DNA of 25,686 nt from JAGOTT01 sp964450795 (lineage in GTDB: Bacteria > Patescibacteriota > Minisyncoccia > Moranbacterales > UBA1568). Shown here one piece after another: positions 6,991 through 15,936 of the stretch (the first letter of the stretch is position 1; each line of letters starts with the position of its first letter). The notes beneath the pieces were generated by a model. That model worked only from the letters and a program-made list of their open reading frames with translations, was not told the DNA's origin and made no database searches. The stretch spans positions 1 to 25,686 of the forward strand of contig CAYVDI010000008.1 in the NCBI GenBank assembly GCA_964450795.1. Reading direction: 5' to 3'. Both the position numbers and the translations under genes were made by a program.

Positions 6991-8802
6991 TTACTCGACG
7001 GCTTCCATCGGCTCTTCCGGAATGTGATAGATGAATATGGAATCGCCGGCACGGGCGACCGGTGCATAGGCTGAAAGCCACCCATATGTCGGTTTCCCAT
7101 CCGGATTTTTCCGGTAGAGGCTTTCCTGGTAGAAAAGGGCGGATATGGCGTACCATCCCGGCTCCGGGGCGCGCTGATCGTACCATGGCACATACCTGTC
7201 GCCGAGATAGTATGCCGGTTCGGCGCCTCCGAAATAATCGACGCGGATCTTTTCGATTCCGTTTCGGTCGACGAAATCACGGAGTCGCTTCATGTCCTGC
7301 CCCCAATCATAATTCGAATCGGTAGCTACCATGTAGCCGTTTTTCGTTCCGCCGGCGATACCGTTGAAATATGAGAGATAGGACGGATAGGAAAGGATCG
7401 GTACCGCGGCGACGGAGAGCGCGGCGATGCCGAGCATGATGCGCGATGTCCGTTCGCCATGGAAGTCCTGCCGTCGGATGAAATCGAAGACCGTTTTTGA
7501 GATGAGGACGAACAGGAACGGGAGAATCGGGAAGAGATGCCTGAATCCGATGTTGAGGTTTCCGGTTATGCTGATATACGCGTAGAAGACGATGAAGAAT
7601 CCCATCAGGTACTGCGTGATGTGCGATTGGAAGGAGTGCGCGATGAATCCCGCAAGGGAACGGATCGATGTTTTCGAAAAAGCCTTTCCGATGCGGAAGA
7701 GGGTGTAGCATGTCGTCATGAGAAGCAGTCCGAGGAGCAGCGGCGTTTCCTTGAGGAAAAAGATGATCGGGAAATACCACGGTGTCGCGTCGCTTCCGAC
7801 GGTTCCGAGGAAATAGTACACGTTTCCTCCGCCGACACGCTCGAAGACCATTCCGACGCCAAGGAAGTATGCGGAGAGCGGCTTCAGAACCGCGGAGTGA
7901 CTGGTCGTCTCGACGAGGGCGTGGGCGAACTGCGCATAGGCGTTTTGCTGTCCGAGCTTGATGTCGGCGACCGCGACGAGCTTCTCCCCGGGCATGGTGA
8001 CGGTATTCGCGGCGTAGACGACGTAAATGAGCATGAAGGCGACCGCTACGCTTCCGGTGTATCTTCCTACGTAAGCGAGGACGGTCAGAAGACGTTTGCC
8101 GAAGTTCGATCCTTGCTGGGCTGGTCGGGTGATGGCATAAAGGACCGCGAAGAGACCGAAAATGGGAAAGAGGAGAACCGCGGAGAATTTCGTGAGTTCC
8201 GCGATTCCGAGGAATATTCCTGAGAGGAGCACGTTTTTCCAATTCGGATTCCGAAGGAAGCGGACGAAAAAGTAGAAGGATGCGAAGATGGATGCGGCGA
8301 TGCCGATGTCGGTCGTCACGTAGTGGCTGTGCGCGATGACGTTCGGATCCGCGACATACAAGAGAAGCGCGAAGAGGCCGGCAACCGTTCCGGCGAGTTC
8401 TTTCGTGAAGCGATAGATGAGAAACCCGAGGAGGACCGCGACGAGGATGATGGGAAGTCTCGACCAGAAGATGATCGAATCGGCGTCGTTGCCGCTCCCG
8501 TAGAGGAACGCCGTTCCGAGGGACCACTGCCCGTTTATGCCGCTTTTCTCCCAGTCCGGATGGTTGTACGGGAAGGAGAGTCCGAGAAAGAGGAGCGGTG
8601 CTCCGGCGAGGTCCTTGAGAAGCGGCGGATGCTCCGGATTCAATCGCATGTCGCTCCGGTCCACGTAGGTATACGCAGCCGGGATGTGCGCCCGTTCGTC
8701 GTAGGTTGCGGACTCCTGTCTTGCAAGCGAGAGCGAGAGGAGGAAGAATGCGCCGAGCATGATGGTGACGAAAAACCAGGCGTGTTTTTTGAGATTGTCC
8801 AT
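6991..8802 (-). CDS. GT39-like polyprenyl-phosphate-dependent glycosyltransferase (603 aa)
   Basis: This is a multi-pass membrane glycosyltransferase of the PMT/ArnT type (GT-C fold), which transfers a sugar from a polyprenyl-phosphate donor on the outer face of the membrane. An N-terminal membrane helix (about 8-27) is followed by the first periplasmic-loop motif with the acidic pair Asp35-Glu36 (ATYDERAHIPAAY) and RLNPEHPPLLKDLAG, both characteristic of this group. Many hydrophobic segments follow, with LTKFSAVLLFP in the middle and a soluble C-terminal part containing ATDSNYDWGQDMKRL. The acceptor (protein or lipid) is unknown. It is downstream of a related gene on the same strand after about 214 bases. 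No SD is visible before the ATG. Confidence 0.87.
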   Translation of the reverse strand: MDNLKKHAWFFVTIMLGAFFLLSLSLARQESATYDERAHIPAAYTYVDRSDMRLNPEHPPLLKDLAGAPLLFLGLSFPYNHPDWEKSGINGQWSLGTAFLYGSGNDADSIIFWSRLPIILVAVLLGFLIYRFTKELAGTVAGLFALLLYVADPNVIAHSHYVTTDIGIAASIFASFYFFVRFLRNPNWKNVLLSGIFLGIAELTKFSAVLLFPIFGLFAVLYAITRPAQQGSNFGKRLLTVLAYVGRYTGSVAVAFMLIYVVYAANTVTMPGEKLVAVADIKLGQQNAYAQFAHALVETTSHSAVLKPLSAYFLGVGMVFERVGGGNVYYFLGTVGSDATPWYFPIIFFLKETPLLLGLLLMTTCYTLFRIGKAFSKTSIRSLAGFIAHSFQSHITQYLMGFFIVFYAYISITGNLNIGFRHLFPILPFLFVLISKTVFDFIRRQDFHGERTSRIMLGIAALSVAAVPILSYPSYLSYFNGIAGGTKNGYMVATDSNYDWGQDMKRLRDFVDRNGIEKIRVDYFGGAEPAYYLGDRYVPWYDQRAPEPGWYAISALFYQESLYRKNPDGKPTYGWLSAYAPVARAGDSIFIYHIPEEPMEAVE

Positions 8803-9016
8803 ATTTTTTGTTCGGCTTAATGTTGATCGATGGCGCTTTGGGTTGGATTTCGATTGAACTTCCCTCTTCGGAGTCGGGATTTTCTTGCTAGAAAATTCCT
8901 TATGATGTCGCCGGTCGCGACATCAAAACCCCGAAAAGGAAAGTTGCAACTAAAATCCTTCGTGCTCTGCGTTGGATTGAGTTCCATTATTTATTCCCTA
9001 CGCTCTCTTCAATTTT
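8803..9016 (-). other. Intergenic spacer between the two GT39-like genes with a perfect hairpin
   Basis: No gene is supported here. A perfect 8-bp stem (8904-8911 with 8917-8924, loop CGGTC) lies in the middle but has no T run, so it is not a typical terminator. GTTGGATT occurs twice in the spacer. No convincing promoter was found. The hairpin could be an mRNA stabilising or processing element, or a protein-binding dyad. Confidence 0.5.
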
Positions 9017-10588
9017 CTATTTCGGCAGAATGATGGCCGTGAACTCGGACCCGTGTCCCGGATGGAGATCGACGCGGAGCTCATAGGCGTTCGGGACGCG
9101 TTTGCGGATGTTTTCAAAAATCCTTCCGTCATAGTGCTGGAGGATGATGGCCGCCGGACGTCTGATGACGGATTCATCGTTGAGCACCTCGAAATTCTCG
9201 ATTTTTCCGTGCGTGAGGAACAGGATCGGCTGGACCGCGACGAACGAGCTTTGCTGAACGTATTTGTGCGTTTCTTTCGGGAGCGTGAGAAGATATTCCG
9301 CCATATTCCGGTATTCGGCATTGAACGCCGCGTGCTGCTTCGGATTCCCGTTGAAGAAGACGAAATATTTCGTCAGGTTCCAAACGGCGGAGCCTGCGAT
9401 GGCGATAATCATGAAAGAGAGGATGGCGAGTCGCGTTCCGCTGTTCGCGTGGCGCATGCGGCGATAGATGAAGAGAAGGGGGATAGTGGCGAAGAGGAAG
9501 ACGAATGGCTGTGTGCCGATGGACCTGAGGGCATGCGGAAGCCCCTCATCGGTGAGGAATTCCGGCATGAGCATGGTGAAGAATCCGAAAATGAGCAATG
9601 CGTGCACGGGAAGCTCCTCGTCGTGACGTCCTTCCCGGATGCGTTTTCCGACAAGTTTCACCAGCATCGAAAGCGAGAAGAGGAATCCGGCAAGAAAGAA
9701 CGTGCCGATGATCGGATCGAGAATCGGATAGGGCGGGTAATTGTGGCGCCAGTTCATGTCGCCGACGAAATTGTATTTGATGAGGGAAAGGCCGATCGTC
9801 TTGAAAAGCGTTCCGAAGAGATCGCCTCCGTTCGCCTCGGGAGAAAAGACGGAAATCGCCGAAGAGCGCGAGAAGAAGGTGTCCGGTTCGGTGACGAAGA
9901 GGAAGAACATCGGCGCGGCGGCAATGAACGCGGCCGCTACGAACGCGAGTATCCCTTTCCAGAATCGCTGGAAGAAACGTTCATAGGAGAGGATGAGGAA
10001 CGGAAGCATGAGGATCGGGATGAGTGGCACGACCCGGAAGGCCACGTATGTATGGAGTCCGAGTCCGAAGAGAAATCCTGATACGGCGAAAAGGCGCGTT
10101 TTTTCCGTTCTCAGTCCGCGGAAGAAGAAGAAAAAGATGAAGGAGAGGAGAAATGGGACCATTATGGCGCGGAATCCGATCCGCGAGAAATTGATCGCCC
10201 AAAACGAGGTGGCCATGACGATGCCGGCAAGAAGCGCCGCCGCGCGGCTTCGGAAGAGCTCCCAGGCGAGAAGCGCGGTTCCGAGCACGGCGAGCGCTCC
10301 GAAAACCTCCGACCAGAATTTGAGAACCGGAACCGTGTTTCCGAAGAGCATGACCGCGAGGGCCTGGAGATTGATGAAGAGTCCTTCGCGTCCGTAGTTG
10401 TTCGGATAGAAGAGCTTGAATTTTCCGGTTTCGATCGCACCGATCGCGTCCGTCCCGTTCATCGCTTCGTCGGGGTAGAGTCCGGCGGGGATCTCATTTA
10501 TATGATAGTTCCGGATGGCGAAGGCGAGAACGGTGATCAGAAGGAGTGATCCGAAAAAGAACGTCTTGGATCGAATGAAACGTGCCAT
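9017..10588 (-). CDS. GT39-like membrane glycosyltransferase (523 aa)
   Basis: This is a second GT-C fold membrane glycosyltransferase, probably using a polyprenyl-phosphate sugar donor. After the N-terminal helix (about 8-25), the first outer loop carries the acidic pair Asp40-Glu41 in GLYPDEAMNGTDA, then FYPNNYGREGLFINLQAL, the pattern typical of ArnT/GT39-like enzymes. About ten further hydrophobic segments follow, including a phenylalanine-rich one near residue 155. A soluble C-terminal domain of roughly 110 residues follows (NAEYRNMAEYLLTLPKE onward). It differs clearly from its neighbour at 6991-8802, so the two are not recent duplicates. An extended -10 promoter lies just upstream, divergent from the 1602-aa gene. 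The acceptor is unknown. Confidence 0.85.
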   Translation of the reverse strand: MARFIRSKTFFFGSLLLITVLAFAIRNYHINEIPAGLYPDEAMNGTDAIGAIETGKFKLFYPNNYGREGLFINLQALAVMLFGNTVPVLKFWSEVFGALAVLGTALLAWELFRSRAAALLAGIVMATSFWAINFSRIGFRAIMVPFLLSFIFFFFFRGLRTEKTRLFAVSGFLFGLGLHTYVAFRVVPLIPILMLPFLILSYERFFQRFWKGILAFVAAAFIAAAPMFFLFVTEPDTFFSRSSAISVFSPEANGGDLFGTLFKTIGLSLIKYNFVGDMNWRHNYPPYPILDPIIGTFFLAGFLFSLSMLVKLVGKRIREGRHDEELPVHALLIFGFFTMLMPEFLTDEGLPHALRSIGTQPFVFLFATIPLLFIYRRMRHANSGTRLAILSFMIIAIAGSAVWNLTKYFVFFNGNPKQHAAFNAEYRNMAEYLLTLPKETHKYVQQSSFVAVQPILFLTHGKIENFEVLNDESVIRRPAAIILQHYDGRIFENIRKRVPNAYELRVDLHPGHGSEFTAIILPK

Positions 10589-10615
10589 AGTTTTCTTTTT
10601 GCTTTCCGTTTATTG

Positions 10616-10624
10616 TGATAGAAT
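10616..10624 (+). promoter_or_regulatory. Extended -10 promoter of the 1602-aa/140-aa/ATPase operon
   Basis: TG at 10616-10617, one base, then TAGAAT at 10619-10624 forms an extended -10 element. There is no good -35, as is usual for this type. The predicted start is about 28 bases before the ATG at 10659, which is preceded by AGGA at 10646-10649. Confidence 0.55.
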
Positions 10625-10631
10625 TATATCA
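10623..10631 (-). promoter_or_regulatory. Consensus extended -10 promoter of the GT39-like pair
   Basis: On the - strand TGATATAAT is a perfect extended -10 (TGnTATAAT). It overlaps the opposing + strand -10 by two bases. The predicted start lies about 28 bases before the ATG at 10588. Confidence 0.65.
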
Positions 10632-10658
10632 TAAAACCAATCGACAGGATGTATTCGT

Positions 10659-13600
10659 ATGAAAGACGGCTCTCTTCCGGATGATGAAGTTGGTGGGCGC
10701 ATCGGGATGGAACGCCGACGGCGACCGAGTCGGAACGGGGATTCCAAGGGAAAGAAAAAAACAAAAGAAGATGCGTCGGATATTTCTGCGCCGATTCCGG
10801 ATTCCGAACTTCCTTCCGGGGATTTTCATGCGCCCGCTTCCATTGATTCCTCCGCTCATGACCGCGATGTTGCAGGGGACGATCGCGCGCGTTCCGATTC
10901 CACGGAAAGCGTTCCGACGGACAGCCTTCGCGGACAGGTGGAGATGACGCGTGATGCTCTGACGAAAGCCGAGAAGACGGTCCTTTTGGCGTGGGAGAAC
11001 AGGGGCAAGGCGACGAAACAGACGAGGATCACTTCGGAACAGAAGGATCGGATGATGGACAATCTTCGATCGAAGAGAGATCGGATCGATTCCGTGCTTG
11101 GTGACGCCGGCCTGAGCGGTGACGCTATCCGCGCGGAACTTGAAAAAATCCGAAGCGATCTGCCCAGCGCTCCTGCGGAAAGGGTCGTGATTCCGTCGGA
11201 AGTCGCCGTCGGGATAGAGATCGGTGAGATCGTCGGAAACGAGATAGGAGCACAAATCCGTCAGGCGGGAAGTGAGAGATCCGAGTCGGAGCTCCGACTC
11301 GATGAGGCGATGCGTATCCTTGCGGAAAAGGAAACCGAATTCATCAGACATATAAGAGAGCAGGGCGAACGCGGAGAAAGGCCGATCAGGCCGTTGAGTC
11401 AGAAGCGTGCCGTCTGGCTGTCCTTCGATCTGTGTCGCTTCCCGGACGGTTCTTCGATCGACGATCTTCCCGATGATGAAAAATCCAAGCTTGAGCCTGT
11501 GTTGAAGGGAATAAATCTTCGGATCGGGAAAGAGGTGAAAAAAGTCCTTGCTTCGTGGAAATCAGGGAAAAGGGCCGGGGAGAACGCGACGGCGGAAGAT
11601 CCTGTGCACGCTGTTACAGAGGAGCCGGCAGAGGAGGATGTGATTGGGAACGAAAAACCTTCTCCTGTCGTTGCCGCAGGCACGCTTGACGAGCTTTATT
11701 CCGCGATCCGGGGTATGGGTGATCCGATACCGGGAGAAGTCTCCGGGAGTGACCGCTCCGGAGAGGAGTGGGCCGAGCTGCTTTCCGCGATTGAAAGGAA
11801 GGCACTTCACATGGATGAAGACAAATATCGAAACGGTCATTGGCGGGAGGGTATCCCCGAGATGTTCCGATCGAAATTCGTCGAACTGCTTGACGCGAGA
11901 CGCGAGGAGCTGACGCGCTCAGCGGATGCGGCCCCGAAGGATGACACGGAATCACCCGAGCCTGTCCCAGTCGTTTCTTCTGATGGCGAAGCCGAGGTAT
12001 TCCATACGCGTCGTGCGGAGGAAAAGGATGCGACGGTGGTTCTTGCCGGATCCATCGAAAAGAATCAGAAAATCGAGGGGCTTAAGAAACAGATTGACGA
12101 CCTGCGGGCTCGTGTTTCGGAAAAAGCGAGCATAGTCGCCGACCTTGAGCGGAAGAAGGCCGTCCAGGAATCAGAGCTTGCGCGACGGACGGCGCTTCGG
12201 TACGAATATGAGCGCCGGTTCAAGGGTGTTTTCGGGAGGTTTTTCGCGAGTGAAAACATGCTTCAGCAGTTCAACAGGGAGGAAGAGAATGCCCGGAAGT
12301 CCCTCGAAGAGCTCTCGGCAGAAAGTGTCGAGGGGATTTCCGAACTTGATCGGCTCCGCGCCGATCTCAAGGAGGCTGAGAATGACCTTGAACAGCTTAG
12401 CGCCGAGATGCCGGATGCCGGGGAAGATGAACTTCGGCGGATGGGAGAAGAGTCGTTCGGTCCGGGGAACTACGTGATCGAACATGATTCCGAGAAACTT
12501 TTCGAAGGTTCGCATGACGACTCGGTCCAAGAGAAGCCGGACGGCAGCGAGGATCAGGTCTTCGAGGCGGCGGCGAGCGGAGTCGGGATAGATGACATTC
12601 CTGATGAGTTGACGGTCGGAATGGATGTATGGAAAGGTGAAAAATCAGGATCCGCGGGACGTCTTCTGGGAGAATTTGGTATCAAGTCGTCTGAGCTCGG
12701 TGGCATTAACGGATTCGAAAAGCTCTCCTTGGGGCAGCAACTCCTCGTGATCGAGAACCTCCGGCAACTTGCGGTCGGACGGATCGAGGAAGAGGCCGAA
12801 AGAAAAGTGGAAAAGGACCGCAAGGAGTCAGGTTTTCTTGGCCGGATATGGAAAGCCGTTTCGAAACAGTACCAGATCGCGAAGGCGGAGAAGACGACGG
12901 CCGAGGAGATCATGCATGGCGGAATCGGAGTTCACGGGAAGGTCCTGCAACAACTGGTGAACGGCATGCTGGAGCGCGGGCCGGAAGTTTCGGTCGGGGA
13001 AGACGGGAAGACGCTCGAGCTCCAGTTCGCGAAAACCTCTGAACACGCATCCGAGGAAGACCGCGGAAAGATCGAGATGTTCAATCGGGCCGCGAACGAA
13101 TATGCGCGCATCCCATACGAGTGGTCGCTTCCGACGGCCTCGGAAGAGAATCGCACGCGATATGAGAAAGCGAAGGGGGAGTATGATATCGCCCGTGAAC
13201 AGCTGGAATCCGTCGTCGGATTGCGCTCGGAATCGATTCCGGAAGCGTATCTCGCGATGAACGATATCGATCGGAATGTGTGGATGATGCGTTTTCTGCA
13301 GACGAATCCCGATCTTGAGGAACGGTTGCAGGATATCAGGGATCAGAGCGCGTGGCGTACGGCGATAAACGGTATCGTCGGGGAGCGTGGGACATATATG
13401 GCGTATGGTTATGTCGGTCGGACGTTTGCGGCGTCCATTCTCGGCAGTCTCGGCGCGGCGGCGGCAACGAGCGGCGTGATCGGCGTCTCGTCCGTGCTTG
13501 GGTGGCATATCGGAAAAAAACGAGCTGAAAAATCGCTCGTCGAGAGCGAGAAACACGGGCGACGAGGGGAGAGCCGCGCGGCGCTCATGAAAAAACTCAC

Positions 13601-15467
13601 CGCGCTCCGCGAGGAACGACTCTCGGGGTCGCTTCCCGGAGAGCCTTCAGCGGAAGAACGCGCCATTGAGAAAAAAATCGAATCCATCGATGAATCGGGA
13701 AACGAAAAGAACTTCATCCATGTCGATACGCTTTCGACCAAATTGGAGAAGCTTCTCGAAAAAATCGAGAAGAAAGGCCGGATGGAATCGGACGATGAAC
13801 TCTGTGAAAAACTGAAGGCGAGAATCGCCTACACGAAACGGAAACTCGAGGACGGATCGGTCGATTTCGGAGAGAAAGCCGACAATCGGGTATGGGAACA
13901 ATACGATCTCATACATCTGCTTTCTCGGGCGGAGATGACGCTTGCGACGCACTTCAAAGGAGATATTTCCGACGCAGGATCTTCCGGATCGGGAGCTGCG
14001 GAGCAGCAAGGTGGCGCGGATGGTAAGCGGTCCTTGGATGAGCGGATCGAGTCGTTCCTTGATATCCGTTCCGAACGGATCGGGAAGCGACAGAAGAAAC
14101 ATATCCAGAATCAGGCATTGAAGGGTGCTGCGTATGCTGCCGGGTTTTCCGCTGCCGGCGCCGCGATCCGATGGCTTTCCGAAGCGGTATCCGATCACGC
14201 TCCGGCGATGCCTGAAGCGAAAGAGACAGTCAGAGACGTGCTTGGCGCTCCTGAACCCGCTCCGTCCGCAAAACCGGATGTTCCGGTGAAGGAAACAGTC
14301 GAGGACGTACTCAGTAAACCTGGAGATATGTCGGGATCAGCGACAAAGATCCCCTCCTATAGTCTGCCTGTCGAAGATGCGTCCGCTCCGTCCGCAGGGT
14401 CGACGGCAAATGAAATAGTGAAAGCTACGCACGCCGTGAATTCGGAGCAGGGACCGTTCGGATCGCAAGCCGCTCCCGAAGGATCGGAGGACTGGAACGC
14501 GCCGGTCGCCGCCGGGGCGAAGGCGGAAGCGCCGAATGTCACGCCGACCACGAATGTTTCTCATGAATTGAGCCCGGAAACTCGGGCGGTCATCGCCGAG
14601 CAGGAGGCTTCCGATCGCGCGGCGCTCGCGAATGAGGTTCTTCCTTCGCAGGAAGGTATTCCTTCCGGACCAGCAGAGGAAAAAATTTCTTCCGGAGCGG
14701 TTTCCGAGGCGTGGGGTGAGCAGGCGAAGAATGCGCGGCTTGTCACGGACGATGTTCGGATCGGCCTGGTGGGCAATGGAACCCAGGAAGCGCCGCTTCA
14801 GTCGCCGCCGTCGGGACCCGACTCTGTTTCCGTGGATGCGGGGCGCGATATCGCCGTGAATCACGAGACCGTCCAGGTCAAATCTGCCGATGAGGTGGCG
14901 AAAGAGTATCTTTCCGGGAAAACGCCGTCCGGAGAGGCCGTGTCCGGGCAGGTTTCAGCCGAATCGTCGATTCCGGATACGGAACGGATACGGGAGATGG
15001 TAAAATCGGACAGCGTGCGCGAGTATCTTCTGACACATCCGGAAAAGGCTGATGCGTACCGGCAGTCGCTTGCCGACTACGACGCGTCCATTTTCGGAAC
15101 TGCCCAAGGTGAGACGGGTGCGCGCGGTGTCGCGAAATTGGCGGAACTGAACGACAAGGTTGCGGCGAAACAAGTCATGTATGATTGTCTCCGGCTCATC
15201 CGTGACCCGCTTACGCCGACTTTTGAGATCAAGACATACCAGCTCAAGGATTCGCTCAATTTCGATCAGATGCAGAACGTCGGGGAGTTCATGATGAAAG
15301 CCTCGGAACGTTTCGGATCCAAGGCCGCGTTCCCCCTGAACGACGAATCGCTTCGCGCATACCTTGAGCGGATGACCGCGCTCTTTACGGAACGCGGAGA
15401 AACGATAAAATTGAATGGCGATACGCGCCTGTTGAAGCAGCTCGCGTTCCAGAGTGTTAAGCGATAA
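10659..15467 (+). CDS. Giant membrane-associated coiled-coil protein (1602 aa), unknown function
   Basis: I do not recognise a named family. Visible architecture: a basic N-terminus (ERRRRPSRNGDSKGKKK) with a disordered acidic/serine-rich stretch; helical, charged segments (about 90-250); a long coiled coil (about 464-583, KIEGLKKQIDDLRARVSEK onward); and a helical region with GFLGRIWKAVSKQYQIAKAEKTT near 735. A long Gly/Ala-rich hydrophobic segment follows (about 910-950), then a charged helical block and a second, shorter Ala/Gly-rich hydrophobic segment (about 1152-1175). Two copies of KETV(R/E)DVL occur near 1187 and 1211, then a Pro/Ser/Ala-rich linker of about 220 residues, and a helical C-terminal domain (about 1440-1602, VREYLLTHPEKADAYRQSLADY). 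There is no signal peptide and no enzymatic motif. The two hydrophobic stretches could form a hairpin in the membrane or insert only peripherally. It starts the operon ending in a VirD4/HerA-like ATPase, so a scaffold or substrate role is the working inference. Confidence 0.85.
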   Translation: MKDGSLPDDEVGGRIGMERRRRPSRNGDSKGKKKTKEDASDISAPIPDSELPSGDFHAPASIDSSAHDRDVAGDDRARSDSTESVPTDSLRGQVEMTRDALTKAEKTVLLAWENRGKATKQTRITSEQKDRMMDNLRSKRDRIDSVLGDAGLSGDAIRAELEKIRSDLPSAPAERVVIPSEVAVGIEIGEIVGNEIGAQIRQAGSERSESELRLDEAMRILAEKETEFIRHIREQGERGERPIRPLSQKRAVWLSFDLCRFPDGSSIDDLPDDEKSKLEPVLKGINLRIGKEVKKVLASWKSGKRAGENATAEDPVHAVTEEPAEEDVIGNEKPSPVVAAGTLDELYSAIRGMGDPIPGEVSGSDRSGEEWAELLSAIERKALHMDEDKYRNGHWREGIPEMFRSKFVELLDARREELTRSADAAPKDDTESPEPVPVVSSDGEAEVFHTRRAEEKDATVVLAGSIEKNQKIEGLKKQIDDLRARVSEKASIVADLERKKAVQESELARRTALRYEYERRFKGVFGRFFASENMLQQFNREEENARKSLEELSAESVEGISELDRLRADLKEAENDLEQLSAEMPDAGEDELRRMGEESFGPGNYVIEHDSEKLFEGSHDDSVQEKPDGSEDQVFEAAASGVGIDDIPDELTVGMDVWKGEKSGSAGRLLGEFGIKSSELGGINGFEKLSLGQQLLVIENLRQLAVGRIEEEAERKVEKDRKESGFLGRIWKAVSKQYQIAKAEKTTAEEIMHGGIGVHGKVLQQLVNGMLERGPEVSVGEDGKTLELQFAKTSEHASEEDRGKIEMFNRAANEYARIPYEWSLPTASEENRTRYEKAKGEYDIAREQLESVVGLRSESIPEAYLAMNDIDRNVWMMRFLQTNPDLEERLQDIRDQSAWRTAINGIVGERGTYMAYGYVGRTFAASILGSLGAAAATSGVIGVSSVLGWHIGKKRAEKSLVESEKHGRRGESRAALMKKLTALREERLSGSLPGEPSAEERAIEKKIESIDESGNEKNFIHVDTLSTKLEKLLEKIEKKGRMESDDELCEKLKARIAYTKRKLEDGSVDFGEKADNRVWEQYDLIHLLSRAEMTLATHFKGDISDAGSSGSGAAEQQGGADGKRSLDERIESFLDIRSERIGKRQKKHIQNQALKGAAYAAGFSAAGAAIRWLSEAVSDHAPAMPEAKETVRDVLGAPEPAPSAKPDVPVKETVEDVLSKPGDMSGSATKIPSYSLPVEDASAPSAGSTANEIVKATHAVNSEQGPFGSQAAPEGSEDWNAPVAAGAKAEAPNVTPTTNVSHELSPETRAVIAEQEASDRAALANEVLPSQEGIPSGPAEEKISSGAVSEAWGEQAKNARLVTDDVRIGLVGNGTQEAPLQSPPSGPDSVSVDAGRDIAVNHETVQVKSADEVAKEYLSGKTPSGEAVSGQVSAESSIPDTERIREMVKSDSVREYLLTHPEKADAYRQSLADYDASIFGTAQGETGARGVAKLAELNDKVAAKQVMYDCLRLIRDPLTPTFEIKTYQLKDSLNFDQMQNVGEFMMKASERFGSKAAFPLNDESLRAYLERMTALFTERGETIKLNGDTRLLKQLAFQSVKR

Positions 15468-15478
15468 CCGGAAACCGT

Positions 15479-15901
15479 ATGACGGAAGAACTGAAGCCGA
15501 TCGGAGGGGAGACGTATCAGGAGGGAACTGCGCCCGGAGCAGTGGAACGACAGCCGGAAGCTGGTCCGCTTGCCTCGCCGGAGAAGGCGACCGAACAGGC
15601 TCCGGAAGCCGCGAATGAAAAATTTGCGGAGATTCTGTCGAAAGCCCCGGTTTCACAGGGGTCGGGACTGCCGACGGATGATGCCGCGGTCGATATCGAT
15701 GCGAAGGCGATATACGATGAGACCGACGCCGAAGCCCGCGTGACGAAGCTGGTCTCCCTTGCCGAAACGAAAGGTATCGAACATGCGGTCCGTGTGGCGC
15801 GCAAGCTGGATGATTTTTATGTCCTTGATCGGATGCATGATGAGCTTTCCGGGAAGTTCTACGACGTTCTCAAGGAAAGAGGGCTCATCCGGGAAGAGTA
15901 G
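15479..15901 (+). CDS. Small two-part protein with helical C-terminal domain (140 aa), unknown function
   Basis: The N-terminal 65 residues are low-complexity and rich in Glu, Pro, Ala and Gly. Residues about 70-140 form a compact, charged helical domain (DAEARVTKLVSLAETKG, IEHAVRVARKLDDFYVLDRMHDEL, then FYDVLKERGLI). It has no membrane segment, cysteines or signal peptide. It starts 12 bases after the stop of the giant gene and ends 35 bases before the ATPase gene, so all three are almost certainly one transcript. The Pro/Ala/Glu-rich tether plus small helical domain would suit an adaptor that links the two large partners; this is inference. I cannot assign a named domain by eye. Confidence 0.85.
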   Translation: MTEELKPIGGETYQEGTAPGAVERQPEAGPLASPEKATEQAPEAANEKFAEILSKAPVSQGSGLPTDDAAVDIDAKAIYDETDAEARVTKLVSLAETKGIEHAVRVARKLDDFYVLDRMHDELSGKFYDVLKERGLIREE

Positions 15902-15936
15902 ACGACGGTTAAAAACGGAAACACAAGTCAGATCTT

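Noticed and set aside
7537..8223. + strand open frame (228 aa) opposite the first GT39-like gene
   Set aside because: Same antisense-of-membrane-protein pattern, with no initiation signals.
8830..9033. + strand open frame in the spacer between the GT39-like genes
   Set aside because: No SD or promoter, and it runs into the 3' end of a confident - strand gene.
9053..10081. Long + strand open frame (342 aa) opposite the second GT39-like gene
   Set aside because: Highly charged, low-complexity translation typical of the antisense of a membrane protein; no SD or promoter.
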